Assembly: GCF_032854445.1 (NCBI RefSeq)
Contig: NW_027018400.1
Span: forward strand, 1 to 30,972
Source of the DNA: Liolophura sinensis
Lineage: Eukaryota > Mollusca > Polyplacophora > Chitonida > Chitonidae
Direction: 5' to 3'
Length of the DNA stretch: 30,972 bases
Shown: positions 1-10,973 of the stretch, piece by piece
How the letters are laid out: every line of letters starts with the position of its first letter
Position numbering within the stretch: the stretch's first letter is position 1
Program-made: the position numbers and the translations under genes
The notes under the pieces: generated by a model
Database searches by the model: none
What the model was told of the DNA's origin: nothing
The model's input: only the letters and a program-made list of their open reading frames with translations

Positions 1-547
1 TCATAATCACGTGCCCAGCAACGGCTCTTACTCCATGGAAGCAAGGGATATTTGCAATTTTTAACAGCTGCCGATGCCTGGCCCAATTCCACATCTTTTG
101 GCACCTTATAAATGTGGGTTAGTGTTTAGTTGTACTTTTTACAGCAGACTGTATCAAGTACCTTGTGTTTTTCACGTACAAATGGTGTGGTTTTTCTACA
201 CGTAGATAAGACATTGAGATTGTCTTGGACTTAGAAGTAAGACAATTGCTGGGTGAGTGAAATGGGCTTAGCCCAAAGATTTGACGTCTTCTGGGCTACC
301 GAAGGGCACATAACTTATAGTCAAAAGTTGAATATAGTAATGACCAGTCGCGATTGTACAGAGTACAGTGTAGCCAATTTCAATTAACAAAAACACCAGG
401 TAAAAATGCAAAAGTGGAAAAACTGTTCCAGTGCTACTGGCAAGAGGCTAATCCGACGTATTTTGTGACGAGAAATCGAATGGTGCAAACCGCGTTGCTC
501 TCCGACCAATACTTTTGGCTGTAGTGACAATTGAATGATAATTTATG
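1..547 (+). repeat. Monomer M1, class A
   Basis: 547 bp, phase starting exactly at the window edge. Class A markers: GGGATATTTG, CCCAATTCCAC, CTTATAAATG, GTGTTTAG. It has the unusual GGAAGCAAGGG after CCATGG, a lost A in GTAGATAAGAC, and AACACCAGGT near the 3' end, shared with M4. Confidence 0.95.
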
Positions 548-1095
548 TCATAATCACGTGCCCAGCAACGGCTCTTACTCCATGGAAACCAGGGAAATTT
601 GCAATTTTTTCAACAGCTGCGATGCCTGGCTCTATTCCGCATCTTTGGCACCTTACTGAAGTGGGTCAGTGTTCAGTTGTACTTTTTACAGCAGACTGTA
701 TCAAGTACCTTGTGGTTTTCACGTACAAATGGTGTGGTTTTTCTACACGTAGATAAAGACATTGAGATTGTCTTGCACTTAGAAGTAAGGCAATTGCTGG
801 GTGAGTTAAATGGGCTGAGCCCAAAGATTTGACGTCTTCTGGGCTACCGAAGGGCACATAACTTATAGTCAAAAGTTGAATATAGTAATGACCAGTCGCG
901 ATTGTACAGAGTGCAGTGTAGCCGGTTTCAATTAACAAAAAGACCAGGCAAAAATGCAAAAGTGGAAAAACTGTTCCAGTGCTGCTGGTAAGAGGCTAAT
1001 CCGACGTATTTTGTGACGACAAATCGAATGGTGCAAACCGCGTTGCTCTCCGACCAATACTTTTGGCTGTCGTGACAATTGAATGATCATTTTTG
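548..1095 (+). repeat. Monomer M2, class B
   Basis: 548 bp. Class B (CTTACTGAAG, GTGTTCAG) with one T inserted before CAACAGC and single-base losses in GCTGCGATG and CATCTTTGG. The 3' end has GTGCAGTGTAGCCGGTTTC and GGCTGTCGTGAC, both shared with M10, which suggests a common source for M2-M3 and M10-M11. Confidence 0.95.
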
Positions 1096-1643
1096 TCATA
1101 ATCACGTGCCCAGCAACGGCTCTTACTCCATGGAAACCAGGGAAATTTGCAATCTTTCAACAGCTGCCGATGCCTGGCTCAATTCCGCATCTTTTGGCAC
1201 CTTATTCATGTGGGTCTGTGGTCAGTTGTACTTTTTACAGCAGACTGTATCAAGTACCTTGTGTTTTTCACGTACAAATGGTGTGGTTTTTCTACACGTA
1301 GATAAAGACATTAAGATTGCCTTGCACTTAGAAGTAAGGCAATTGCTGGGTGAGTTAAATGGGCTTAGCCCAAAGATTTGACGTCTTCTGGGCTACCGAA
1401 GGGCACATAACTATAGTCAAAAGTTGAATATAGTAATGACCAGTCGCGATTGTACAGAGTACAGTTTAGCCGATTTCAATTAACAGAAAGACGAAGCAAA
1501 AATGCAAAAGTGGAAAAACTGTTCCAGTGCTACTAGTAAGAGGCTAATCCGACGTATTTTGTGACGAGAAATCGAATGGTGCAAACCGCGTTGCTCTCCG
1601 ACCAATACTTTTGGCTGTTGCGATAGATCAATGATCAATGATG
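1096..1643 (+). repeat. Monomer M3, class C
   Basis: 548 bp. Class C (CTTATTCATG, TCTGTGGTCAG) with TTTGCAATCTTTC, a variant shared only with M11. The 3' part has GTTTAGCC, GACGAAGC and ACTAGTAAG. It leads into a junction reading ATCAATGATCAATGAT. Confidence 0.95.
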
Positions 1644-2191
1644 TCATAATCACGTGCCCAGCAACGGCTCTTACTCCATGGAAACCAGGGATATTTGCAA
1701 TTTTTTAACAGCTGCCGATGCCTGGCCCAATTCCACATCTTTTGGCACCTTATAAATGTGGGTCAGTGTTTAGTTGTACTTTTTACAGCAGACTGTATCA
1801 AGTACCTTGTGTTTTTCACGTACAAATGGTGTGGTTTTTCTACACGTAGATAAAGACATTGAGATTGTCTTGGACTTAGAAGTAAGACAATTGCTGGGTG
1901 AGTGAAATGGGCTTAGCCGAAAGATTTGACGTCTTCTGGGCTACCGAAGGGCACATAACTTATAGTCAAAAGTTGAATATAGTAATGACCAGTCGCGATT
2001 GTACAGAGTACAGTGTAGCCGATTTCAATTAACAAAAACACCAGGTAAAAATCCAAAAGTGGAAAAACTGTTCCAGTGCTACTGGTAAGAGGCTATTCCG
2101 ACGTATTTTGTGACGACAAATCGAATGGTGCAAACCGCGTTGCTCTCCGACCAATACTTTTGGCTGTAGTGACAATGAATGATCATTTATG
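1644..2191 (+). repeat. Monomer M4, class A
   Basis: 548 bp. All class A markers are present. It has GTGAGTGAAATGG and AGCCGAAAG, AACACCAGGT as in M1, and GGCTATTCCG as in M6 and M9. A T is missing from the junction (GACAATGAATG). Confidence 0.95.
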
Positions 2192-2738
2192 TCATAATCA
2201 CGTGCCCAGCAACGGCTCTTACTCCATGGAAACCAGGGAAATTTGCAATTTTTCAACAGCTGCCGATGCCTAGCTCATCCGCATCTTTTGGCACCTTACT
2301 GAAGTGGGTCAGTGTTCAGTTGTACTTTTTTCAGCAGACTGTATCAAGTACCTTGTGTTTTTCACGTACAAATGGTGTGGTTTTTCTACACGTAGATAAA
2401 GACATTGAGATTGTCTTGGACTTAGAAGTAAGACAATTGCTGGGTGAGTTAAATGGGCTTAGCCGATAGATTTGACGTCTTCTGGGCTACCGAAGGGCAC
2501 ATAACTTATGGTCAAAAGTTGAATATAGTAATGACCAGTCGCGATTGTACAGAGTACAGTGTAGCCGATTTCAATTAACAAAAAGACCAGGCAATAATGC
2601 AAAAGTGGAAAAACTGTTCCAGTGCTGCTGGTAAGAGGCTAATCCGACGTATTTTGTGACGAGAAATCGAATGGTGCAAACCGCGTTGCTCTCCGACCAA
2701 TACTTTTGGCTGTAGTGACAATTGAATGATAATTTATG
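2192..2738 (+). repeat. Monomer M5, class B
   Basis: 547 bp. Class B with GCCTAGCTC, ACTTTTTTCAGC, AGCCGATAG and GGCAATAATGC, a set shared with M7. It pairs with M6 as a dimer that repeats as M7-M8. Confidence 0.95.
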
Positions 2739-3285
2739 TCATAATCACGTGCCCAGCAACGGCTCTTACTCCATGGAAACCAGGGAAATTTGCAATTTTT
2801 CAACAGCTGCCGATGCCTGCTCTATTCCGCATCTTTTGGCACCTTATTCATGTGGGTCTGTGGTCAGTTGTACTTTTTACAGCAGACTGTATCAAGTACC
2901 TTGTGTTTTTCACGTACAAATGGTGTGGTTTTTCTACACGTAGATAAAGACATTGAGATTGTCTTGGACTTAGAAGTAAGGCAATTGCTGGGTGAGTGAA
3001 ATGGGCTTAGCCCCAAAGATTTGACGTCTTCTGGGCTACCGAAGGGCACATAACTTATAGTCAAAGTTGAATATAGTAATGACCAGTCGCGATTGTACAG
3101 AGTACAGTTTAGCCGATTTCAATTAACAAAAAGACCAGGTAAAAATGCAAAAGTGGAAAAACTGTTCCAGTGCTACTGGTAAGAGGCTATTCCGACGTAT
3201 TTTGTGACGACAAATCGAATGGTGCAAACCGCGTTGCTCTCGACCAATACTTTTGGCTGTAGTGACAATTGAATGATCATTTATG
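2739..3285 (+). repeat. Monomer M6, class C
   Basis: 547 bp. Class C with a one-base loss at GATGCCTGCTC, an extra C in AGCCCCAAAG, and lost bases in AGTCAAAGTTG and CTCTCGACC. Ends with GGCTATTCCG. Confidence 0.95.
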
Positions 3286-3835
3286 TCATAATCACGTGCC
3301 CAGCAACGGCTCTTACTCCATGGAAACCAGGGAAATTTGCAATTTTTCAACAGCTGCCGATGCCTAGCTCAATTCCGCATCTTTTGGCACCTTACTGAAG
3401 TGGGTCAGTGTTCAGTTTGTACTTTTTTCAGCAGACTGTATCAAGTACCTTGTGTTTTTCACGTACAAATGGTGTGGTTTTTCTACACGTAGATAAAGAC
3501 ATTGAGATTGTCTTGGACTTAGAAGTAAGACAATTGCTGGGTGAGTTAAATGGGCTTAGCCGATAGATTTGACGTCTTCTGGGCTACCGAAGGGCACATA
3601 ACTTATAGTCAAAAGTTGAATATAGTAATGACCAGTCGAGATTGTACAGAGTACAGTGTAGCCGATTTCAATTAACAAAAAGACCAGGCAAATAATGCAA
3701 AAGTGGAAAAACTGTTCCAGTGCTGCTGGTAAGAGGCTAATCCGACGTATTTTGTGACGAGAAATCGAATGGTGCAAACCGCGTTGCTCTCCGACAATAC
3801 TTTTGGCTGTAGTGACAATTGAATGATAATTTATG
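3286..3835 (+). repeat. Monomer M7, class B
   Basis: 550 bp. Second copy of the M5 type (GCCTAGCTC, AGCCGATAG, GGCAAATAATGC) with an inserted T in CAGTTTGTAC and a lost C in CTCCGACAATAC. Confidence 0.95.
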
Positions 3836-4382
3836 TCATAATCACGTGCCCAGCAACGGCTCTTACTCCATGGAAACCAGGGAAATTTGCAATTTTTCAA
3901 CAGCTGCCGATGCCTGGCTCTATTCCGCATCTTTTGGCACCTTATTCATGTGGGTCTGTGGTCAGTTGTACTTTTTACAGCAGACTGTATCAAGTACCTT
4001 GTGTTTTTCACGTACAAATGGTGTGGTTTTTCTACACGTAGATAAAGACATTAAGATTGTCTTGCACTTAGAAGTAAGGCAATTGCTGGGTGAGTTAAAT
4101 GGGCTTAGCCCAAAGATTTGACGTCTTCTGGGCTACCGAAGGGCACATAACTTATAGTCAAAAGTTGAATATAGTAATGACCAGTCGCGATTGTACAGAG
4201 TACAGTTTAGCCGATTTCAATTAACAAAAAGACGAAGCAAAATGCAAAGTGGAAAAACTGTTCCAGTGCTACTAGTAAGAGGCTAATCCGACCGTATTTT
4301 GTGACGAGAAATCGAATGGTGCAAACCGCGTTGCTCTCCGACCAATACTTTGGCTGTAGCGACAGATCAATGATCAATGATG
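3836..4382 (+). repeat. Monomer M8, class C
   Basis: 547 bp. Class C with CTCTATTCCGC. The 3' half resembles M3 (ATTAAGATTG, GTTTAGCC, GACGAAGC, ACTAGTAAG) and has two A-tract deletions. It ends in the same ATCAATGATCAATGAT junction as M3. Confidence 0.95.
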
Positions 4383-4932
4383 TCATAATCACGTGCCCAG
4401 CAACGGCTCTTACTCCATGGAAACCAGGATATTTGCAATTTTTTAACAGCTGCCGATGCCTGGCCCCAATTCCACATCTTTTGGCACCTTATAAATGTGG
4501 GTCAGTGTTTAGTTGTACTTTTTACAGCAGACTGTATCAAGTACCTTGTGTTTTTTTATGTACAAATGGTGTGGTTTTTCTACACGTAGATAAAGACATT
4601 GAGATTGTCTGGACTTAGAAGTAAGACAATTGCTGGGTGAGTGAAATGGGCTGAGCCCAAAGATTTGACGTCTTCTGGGCTACCGAAGGGCACATAACTT
4701 ATAGTCAAAAGTTGAATATAGTAATGACCAGTCGCGATTGTACAGAGTACAGTGTAGCCGATTTCAATTAACAAAAAGACCAGGTAAAAATGCAAAAAGT
4801 GGAAAAACTGTTCCAGTGCTACTGGTAAGAGGCTATTCCGACGTATTTTGTGACGACAAATCGAATGGTGCAAACCGCGTTGCTCTCCGACCAATACTTT
4901 TGGCTGTAGTGACAATTGAATGATCATTTATG
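4383..4932 (+). repeat. Monomer M9, class A
   Basis: 550 bp. Class A with a lost G in AACCAGGATATTT, GGCCCCAATTCC, an expanded T run in GTGTTTTTTTATG, and a T lost in GTCTGGACTT. Counterpart of M4 in the five-monomer repeat. Confidence 0.95.
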
Positions 4933-5481
4933 TCATAATCACGTGCCCAGCAACGGCTCTTACTCCATGGAAACCAGGGAAATTTGCAATTTTTCAACAG
5001 CTGCCGATGCCTGGCCCAATTCCGCATCTTTTGGCACCTTACTGAAGTGGGTCAGTGTTCAGTTGTACTTTTTTTCAGCAGACTGTATCAAGTACCTTGT
5101 GTTTTTCACGTACAAATGGTGTGGTTTTTCTACACGTAGATAAAGACATTGAGATTGTCTTGGACTTAGAAGTAAGACAATTGCTGGGTGAGTTAAATGG
5201 GCTTAGCCGATAGATTTGACGTCTTCTGGGCTACCGAAGGGCACATAACTTATAGTCAAAAGTTGAATATAGTAATGACCAGTCGCGATTGTACAGAGTG
5301 CAGTGTAGCCGGTTTCAATTAACAAAAAGACCAGGCAAAAATGCAAAAGTGGAAAAACTGTTCCAGTGCTGCTGGTAAGAGGCTAATCCGACGTATTTTG
5401 TGACGAGAAATCGAATGGTGCAAACCGCGTTGCTCTCGACCAATACTTTTGGCTGTCGTGACAATTGAATGATCATTTATG
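4933..5481 (+). repeat. Monomer M10, class B
   Basis: 549 bp. Class B with CCCAATTCCGC, an eight-T run before CAGCAGACTG (TACTTTTTTTTCAGC-like), AGCCGATAG as in M5 and M7, and the GCCGGTTTC and GGCTGTCGTGAC end shared with M2. Confidence 0.95.
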
Positions 5482-6029
5482 TCATAATCACGTGCCAGCA
5501 ACGGCTCTTACTCCATGGAAACCAGGGAAATTTGCAATCTTTCAACAGCTGCCGATGCCTGGCTCAATTCCGTATCTTTTGGCACCTTGTTCATGTGGGT
5601 CTGTGGTCAGTTGTACTTTTTACAGCAGACTGTATCAAGTACCTTGTGTTTTTTATGTACAAATGGTGTGGTTTTTCTACACGTAGATAAAGACATGAGA
5701 TTGTCTTGGACTTAGAAGTAAGACAATTGCCGGGTGAGTTAAATGGGCTTAGCCCAAAGATTTCAGGTCTTCTGGGCTACCGAAGGGCACATAACTTATA
5801 GTCAAAAGTTGAATATAGTAATGACCAGTCGCGATTGTACAGAGTACAGTGTAGCCGATTTCAATTAACAAAAAGACCAGGGTAAAAATGCAAAAGTGTA
5901 AAAACTGTATCAGTGCTACTAGTAAGAGCCTAATCCGACGTATTTTGTGACGAGAAATCGAATGGTGCAATCCGCGTTGCTCTCCGACCAATACTTTTGG
6001 CTGAAACGACAATTGAATGATCATTTATG
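5482..6029 (+). repeat. Monomer M11, class C
   Basis: 548 bp. Class C variant (CTTGTTCATG) with a C lost after CACGTG, CAATCTTTC as in M3, CCGTATC, TTTTTTATGTAC and GATTTCAGG. The 3' end has GTGTAAAAACTGTATC, GAGCCTA and CAATCCGCG. It precedes a D-type unit. Confidence 0.95.
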
Positions 6030-6579
6030 TCATAATCACGTGCGTAGAAACGGCTCTTACTCCATGGAAACCAGGGAAATTTGCAATTTTTCAACAGCTG
6101 CCAATACTTGGCTCAATTCCGCATCTTTTGGTACTTTACTGAAGTGGGTCAGTGTTCAGTTGTACTTTTTACAGCAGACTGTATCAAGTACCTTGTGGTT
6201 TTCACGTACAAATGGTGTGGTTTTTCTACACGTAGATAAAGACATTGAGATTGTCCTGCACTTAGAAGTAAGACAATTGCTGGGTGAGATAAATGGGCTT
6301 GGCCCAAAGATTTGACGTCTTCTGGGCTACCGAAGGGCACATAACTTATAGTCAAAAGATGAATATAGTAATGACCCAGTCGCGATTGTACAGAGTGCAG
6401 TGTAGCCTTTTTCAATTAACAAAAAGACCAGGCAAAAATGCAAAAGTGGAAAAACTGTTCCAGTGCTGCTGGTAAGAGGCTAATCCGACGTATTTTGTGA
6501 CGAGAAATCGAATGGTGCAAACCGCGTTGCTCTCCGACCAATACTTTTGGCTGTAGTGACAATTGAATGATCATTTATG
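6030..6579 (+). repeat. Monomer M12, class D
   Basis: 550 bp. Class D marker GTGCGTAGAAACGG, with many private changes: CCAATACTTGG, TTGGTACTTTAC, GTCCTGCAC, GAGATAAATGG. Its 3' part (GACCCAGTCGCG, GTAGCCTTTTTC) is matched in the window only by M56. Confidence 0.95.
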
Positions 6580-7128
6580 TCATAATCACGTGCCCAGCAA
6601 CGGCTCTTACTCCATGGAAACCAGGGAAATTTGCAATTTTTCAACAGCTGCCGATGTCTGGCTCAATTCCGCATCTTTTGGCACCTTATTCATGTGGGTC
6701 TGTGGTCAGTTGTACTTTTTACACCAGACTGTATCAAGTACCTTGTGTTTTTCACGTACAAATGGTGTGGTTTTTCTACACGTAGATAAAGACATTGAGA
6801 TTGTCTTGCACTTAGAAGTAAGGCAATTGCTGTGTGAGTTAAATGGGCTTAGCCCAAAGATTTGACGTCTTCTGGGCTACCGAAGGGCACATAACTTATA
6901 GTCAAAAGTTGAATATAGTAATGACCAGTCGCGATTGTACAGAGTACAGTGTAGCCGATTTCAATTAACAAACAGACCAGGTAAAATTGCAAAAGTGGAC
7001 AAACTGTTCCAGTGCTGCTGGTAAGAGGCTAATCCGACGTATTTTGTGACGAGAAATCGAATGGTGCAAACCGCGTTGCTCTCCGACCAATACTTTTGGC
7101 TGTAGTGACAATTGAATGATAATTTATG
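6580..7128 (+). repeat. Monomer M13, class C
   Basis: 549 bp. Class C with GATGTCTGG, TTACACCAGACT (weakens the acceptor-like site), GCTGTGTGAG, AACAGACCAGG and GTGGACAAAC. Confidence 0.95.
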
Positions 7129-7677
7129 TCATAATCACGTGCCCAGCAACGGCTCTTACTCCATGGAAACCAGGGAAATTTGCAATTTTTCAACAGCTGC
7201 CGATGCCTGGCTCAATTCCGCATCTTTTGGCACCTTATTGAAGTGGGTTAGTGTTCAGTTGTACTTTTTACAGCAGACTGTATCAAGTACCTTGTGTTTT
7301 TCACGTACAAAATAGTGTGGTTTTTCTACACGTAGATAAAGACATTGAGATTGTCATGCACTTAGAAATAAGGCAATTGCTGGGTGAGTTAAATGGGCTT
7401 AGCCCAAAGATTTCAGGTCTTCTGGGCTACCGAAAGGCACATAACTTATAGTCAAAAGTTGAATATAGTAATGACCAGTCGCGATTGTACAGAGTACAGT
7501 GTAGCCGATTTCAATTAACAAAAAGACCAGGCAAAAATGCAAAGTGGAAAAACTGTTCCAGTGCTGCTGGTAAGAGGCTAATCCGACGTATTTTGTGACG
7601 AGAAATCGAATGGTGCAAACCGCGTTGCTCTCCGACCAATACTTTTGGCTGTAGCGACAATTGAATGATCATTTATG
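7129..7677 (+). repeat. Monomer M14, class B
   Basis: 549 bp. Class B variant with CTTATTGAAG, GGGTTAG, ACAAAATAGTG, GTCATGCAC, AGAAATAAGG, GATTTCAGG and CCGAAAGGCAC. Confidence 0.95.
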
Positions 7678-8226
7678 TCATAATCACGTGCCCAGCAACG
7701 GCTCTTACTCCATGGAAACCAGGGAAATTTGCAATTTTTCAACAGCTGCCGATGCCTGGCTCAATTCTGCATCTTTTGGCACCTTACTGAAGTGGGTCAG
7801 TGTTCAGTTGTACTTTTTACAGCAGACTGTATCAAGTACCTTGTGTTTTTCACGTACAAATGGTGTGGTTTTTCTACACGTAGATAAAGACATTGAGATT
7901 GTCTTGCACTTAGAAGTAAGGCAATTGCTGGGTGAGTTAAATGGGCTTAGCCCAAAGATTTGACGCCTTCTGGGCTACCGAAGGGCACATAACTTATAGT
8001 CAAAAGTTGAATATAGTAATGACCAGTCGCGATTGTACAGAGTACAGTTTAGCCGATTTCAATTAACAAAAAGACGAAGCAAAAATGCAGAAGTGGAAAA
8101 ACTGTTCCAGTGCTTCTTGTAAGAGGCTAATCCGACGTATTTTGTGACGAGAAATCGAATGGTGCAAACCGCATTGCTCTCCGACCAATACTTTTGGCTG
8201 TAGCGACAGATCAATGATCATTGATG
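7678..8226 (+). repeat. Monomer M15, class B
   Basis: 549 bp. Class B with CAATTCTGC, GACGCCTTC, GTTTAGCC, GACGAAGC and the private GCTTCTTGTA. It ends in the exact 16-bp palindrome leading to M16. Confidence 0.95.
8210..8225. repeat. 16-bp perfect palindrome at the M15/M16 junction
   Basis: ATCAATGATCATTGAT equals its own reverse complement. It replaces the usual B-type junction, in which only AATGATCATT (10 bp) is palindromic. Confidence 0.9.
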
Positions 8227-8775
8227 TCATAATCACGTTCCCAGCAACGGCCCTTACTCCATGGAAACCAGGGATATTTGCAATTTTTTAACAGCTGCCG
8301 ATGCCTGGCCCAGTTCCACATCTTTTGGCACCTTACTGAAGTGGGTTAGTGTTCAGTTGTACTTTTCACAGCAGACTGTATCAAGTACCTTGTGTTTTTC
8401 ACGTACAAATGGTGTGGTTTTTCTACACGTAGATAAAGACATTGAGATTGTCTTGCACTTAGAAGTAAGGCAATTGCTGGGTGAGTTAAATGGGCTTAGC
8501 CCAAAGATTTCAGGTCTTCTTGGCTACCGAAGGGCACATAACTTATAGTCAAAAGTTGAATATAGTAATGACCAGTCGCGATTGTACAGAGTGCAGTGTA
8601 GACGGTTTCAATTAACAAAAAGACCAGGCAAAAATGCAAAAGTGGAAAAACTGTTCCAGTGCTGCTGGTAAGAGGCTAATCCGACGTATTTTGTGACGAG
8701 AAATCGAATGGTGCAATTCGCGTTGCTCTCCGACCAATACTTTTGCCTGTAGTGACAATTGAATTATTATTTATG
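8227..8775 (+). repeat. Monomer M16, A/B mosaic
   Basis: 549 bp. The 5' part is class A (GGGATATTTG, T-run then AAC, CCACATC). After CTTACTGAAG it is class B (GTGTTCAG). CACGTG is mutated to CACGTT. Also has CTTTTCACAGCAG, GTAGACGGTTTC and GAATTATTATTTATG at the 3' junction. Confidence 0.95.
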
Positions 8776-9324
8776 TCATAATCACGTGCACAGCAACGGC
8801 TCTTACTCCATGGAAACCAGGGAAATTTGCAATTTTTCAACAGCTGCCGATGCCTGGCTCAATTCCGCATCTTTTGGCACCTTATTCATGTGGGTCTGTT
8901 GTCAGTTGTACTTTTTACAGCAGACTGTATCAAGTACCTTGTGTTTTTCACGTACAAATGGTGTGGTTTTTCTACACGTAGATAAAGACATTGAGATTGT
9001 CTTGCACTTAGAAGTAAGGCAATTGCTGGGTGAGGTTAAATGGGCTGAGCCCAAAGATTTCAGGTCTTCTGGGCTACCGAAGGGCACATAACTTATAGTC
9101 AAAAGTTGAATATAGTAATGACCAGTCGCGATTGTACAGAGTACAGTGTAGCCGATTTCAATTAACAAAAAGACCAGGCAAAAATGAAAAAGTGGAAAAA
9201 CTGTTCCAGTGCTGCTGGTAAGAGGCTAATCGACGTATTTTGTGACGAGAAATCGAATGGTGCAAACCGCGTTGCTCTCCGACCAATACTTTTGGCTGTA
9301 GCGACAATTGTATGATCATTTATG
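8776..9324 (+). repeat. Monomer M17, class C
   Basis: 549 bp. Class C with GTGCACAGCAAC, TCTGTTGTCAG, an inserted G in GTGAGGTTAAATG and a lost C in TAATCGACG. The two indels cancel, so the length is unchanged. Confidence 0.95.
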
Positions 9325-9872
9325 TCATAATCACGTGCCCAGCAACGGCTCTTACTCCATGGAAACCAGGGAAATTTGCAATTTTTCAACAGCTGCCGAT
9401 GCCTGGCTCAATTCTGCATCTTTTGGCACCTTACTGAAGTGGGTCAGTGTTCAATTGTACTTTTTACAGCAGACTGTATCAAGTACCTTGTGTTTTTCAC
9501 GTACAAATGGTGTGGTTTATCTACACGTAGATAAAGACATTAAGATTGTCTTGCACTTAGAAGTAAGGCAATTGCTGGGTGAGTTAAATGGGCTTAGCCC
9601 AAAGATTTGACGTTATCTGGGCTACCGAAGGGCACATAACTTATAGTCAAAAGTTGAATATAGTAATGACCAGTCGCGATTGTACAGAGTACAGTTTAGC
9701 CGATTTCAATTAACAAAAACACGAAGCAAAAATGCAAAAGTTGAAAAACTGTTCCAGTGCTACTAGTAAGAGGCTAATCCGACGTATTTTGTGACGAGAA
9801 ATCGAATGGTGCAAACCGCGTTGCTCTCCGACCAAACTTTTGCCTGTAGTGACAATTGAATGATCATTTATG
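9325..9872 (+). repeat. Monomer M18, class B
   Basis: 548 bp. Class B with CAATTCTGC, GTTCAATTG, GGTTTATCTAC, ATTAAGATTG, GACGTTATCTG, AACACGAAGC and CCAAACTTTTGCC. Confidence 0.95.
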
Positions 9873-10421
9873 TCATAATCACGTGCCCAGCAACGGCTCT
9901 TACTCCATGGAAACCAGGGAAGTTTGCAATTTTTCAGAAGCTGCCGATGCCTGGCTCAATTCCGCATCTTTTGGCACCTTATTCATGTGGGTCAGTGTTC
10001 AGTTGTACTTTTTACAGCAGTCTGTATCAAGTACCTTGTGTTTTTCACGTACAAATGGTGTGGTTTTTCTACACGTAGATAAAGACATTGAGATTGTCTT
10101 GGACTTAGAAGTAAGGCAATTGCTGGGTGTGTTAAATGGGCTTAGCCGAAAGATTTGACGTCTTCTGGGCTACCGAAGGGCACATAACTTATAGTCAAAA
10201 GTTGAATATAGTAATGACCAGTCGCGATTGTACAGAGTACAGTGTAGCCGATTTCAATTACCAAAAAGACGAAGGAAAAATGCAAAAGTGGAAAAACTGT
10301 TCCAGTGCTACTAGTAAGAGGCTAATCCGACGTATTTTGTGACGAGAAATCGAATGGTGCAAACCGCGTTGCTCTCCGACCAATACTTTTGGCTGTAGTG
10401 ACAATTGAATGATCATTTATG
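9873..10421 (+). repeat. Monomer M19, C/B mosaic
   Basis: 549 bp. CTTATTCATG (class C) is followed directly by GGTCAGTGTTCAG (class B). Private changes are GGGAAGTTTGC, CAGAAGCTG, CAGCAGTCTG, GGGTGTGTTA and ATTACCAAAAAG. Confidence 0.95.
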
Positions 10422-10973
10422 TCATAATCACGTGCCCAGCAACGGCTCTTACTCCATGGAAAAAAAAGAAATTTGCAATTTTTCAACAGCTGCCGATGCC
10501 TGGCTCAATTCCACATCTTTTGGCACCTTTTTCATGTGGGTCTGTGGTTAGTTGTACTTTTTACAGCAGACTGTATCAAGTACCTTGTGGTTTTCACGTA
10601 CAAATGGTGTGGTTTATCTACACGTAGATAAAGACATTGAGATTGTCTTGCACTTAGAAGTAAGGCAATTGCTGGGTGAGTTAAATGGGCTTAGCCCAAA
10701 GATTTCAGGTCTTCTGGGCTACCGAAGGGCACATAACTTATAGTCAAAAGTTGAATATAGTAATGACCAGTCGCGATTGTACAGAGTACAGTGTAGCCGA
10801 TTTCAATTAACAAAAAAAACCAGGCAAAAATGCAAAAGTGGACAAACTGTTCCAGTGCTGCTGGTAAGAGGCTAATCCGACGTATTTTTGTGACGAGAAA
10901 TCGAATGGTGCAAACCGCGTTGCTCTCCGACCAATACTTTTTGGCTGTAGTGACAATTGAATGATCATTTATG
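10422..10973 (+). repeat. Monomer M20, class E
   Basis: 552 bp. After CCATGG there is an 8-A run in place of AAACCAGG. It has CTTTTTCATG, TCTGTGGTTAG and GGTTTATCTAC. Extra bases lie in homopolymers (seven A before CCAGGC, GTATTTTTG, ACTTTTTGG). The 5' two-thirds is very like the next unit, M21. Confidence 0.95.

Larger units (their letters stand above)
1096..5481 (+). repeat. Five-monomer higher-order repeat (M3-M5 like M8-M10) with embedded dimer
   Basis: M3-M4-M5 recur as M8-M9-M10 at about 2740 bp (1096 to 3836, 1644 to 4383, 2192 to 4933). Both C units end in GTTTAGCC, GACGAAGC and ACTAGTAAG followed by ATCAATGATCAATGAT, both A units end in GGCTATTCCG, and both B units have AGCCGATAG. 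Inside this region M5-M6 recur as M7-M8 at about 1095 bp (GCCTAGCTC, AGCCGATAG, AATAATGC). The copies differ by many small indels. Boundaries are approximate. Confidence 0.75.

Noticed and set aside
3556-3930. Long minus-strand open frame (124 codons) and its many shorter relatives
   Set aside because: It crosses a monomer junction, overlaps open frames on the other strand, and recurs only because the repeat recurs. Its ends change with each indel, and nothing in the translation resembles a known family.
10810-10825. Poly(A) runs as retroposon tails
   Set aside because: The A runs lie inside the unit at fixed positions, vary by one or two bases, and are not followed by flanking duplications.
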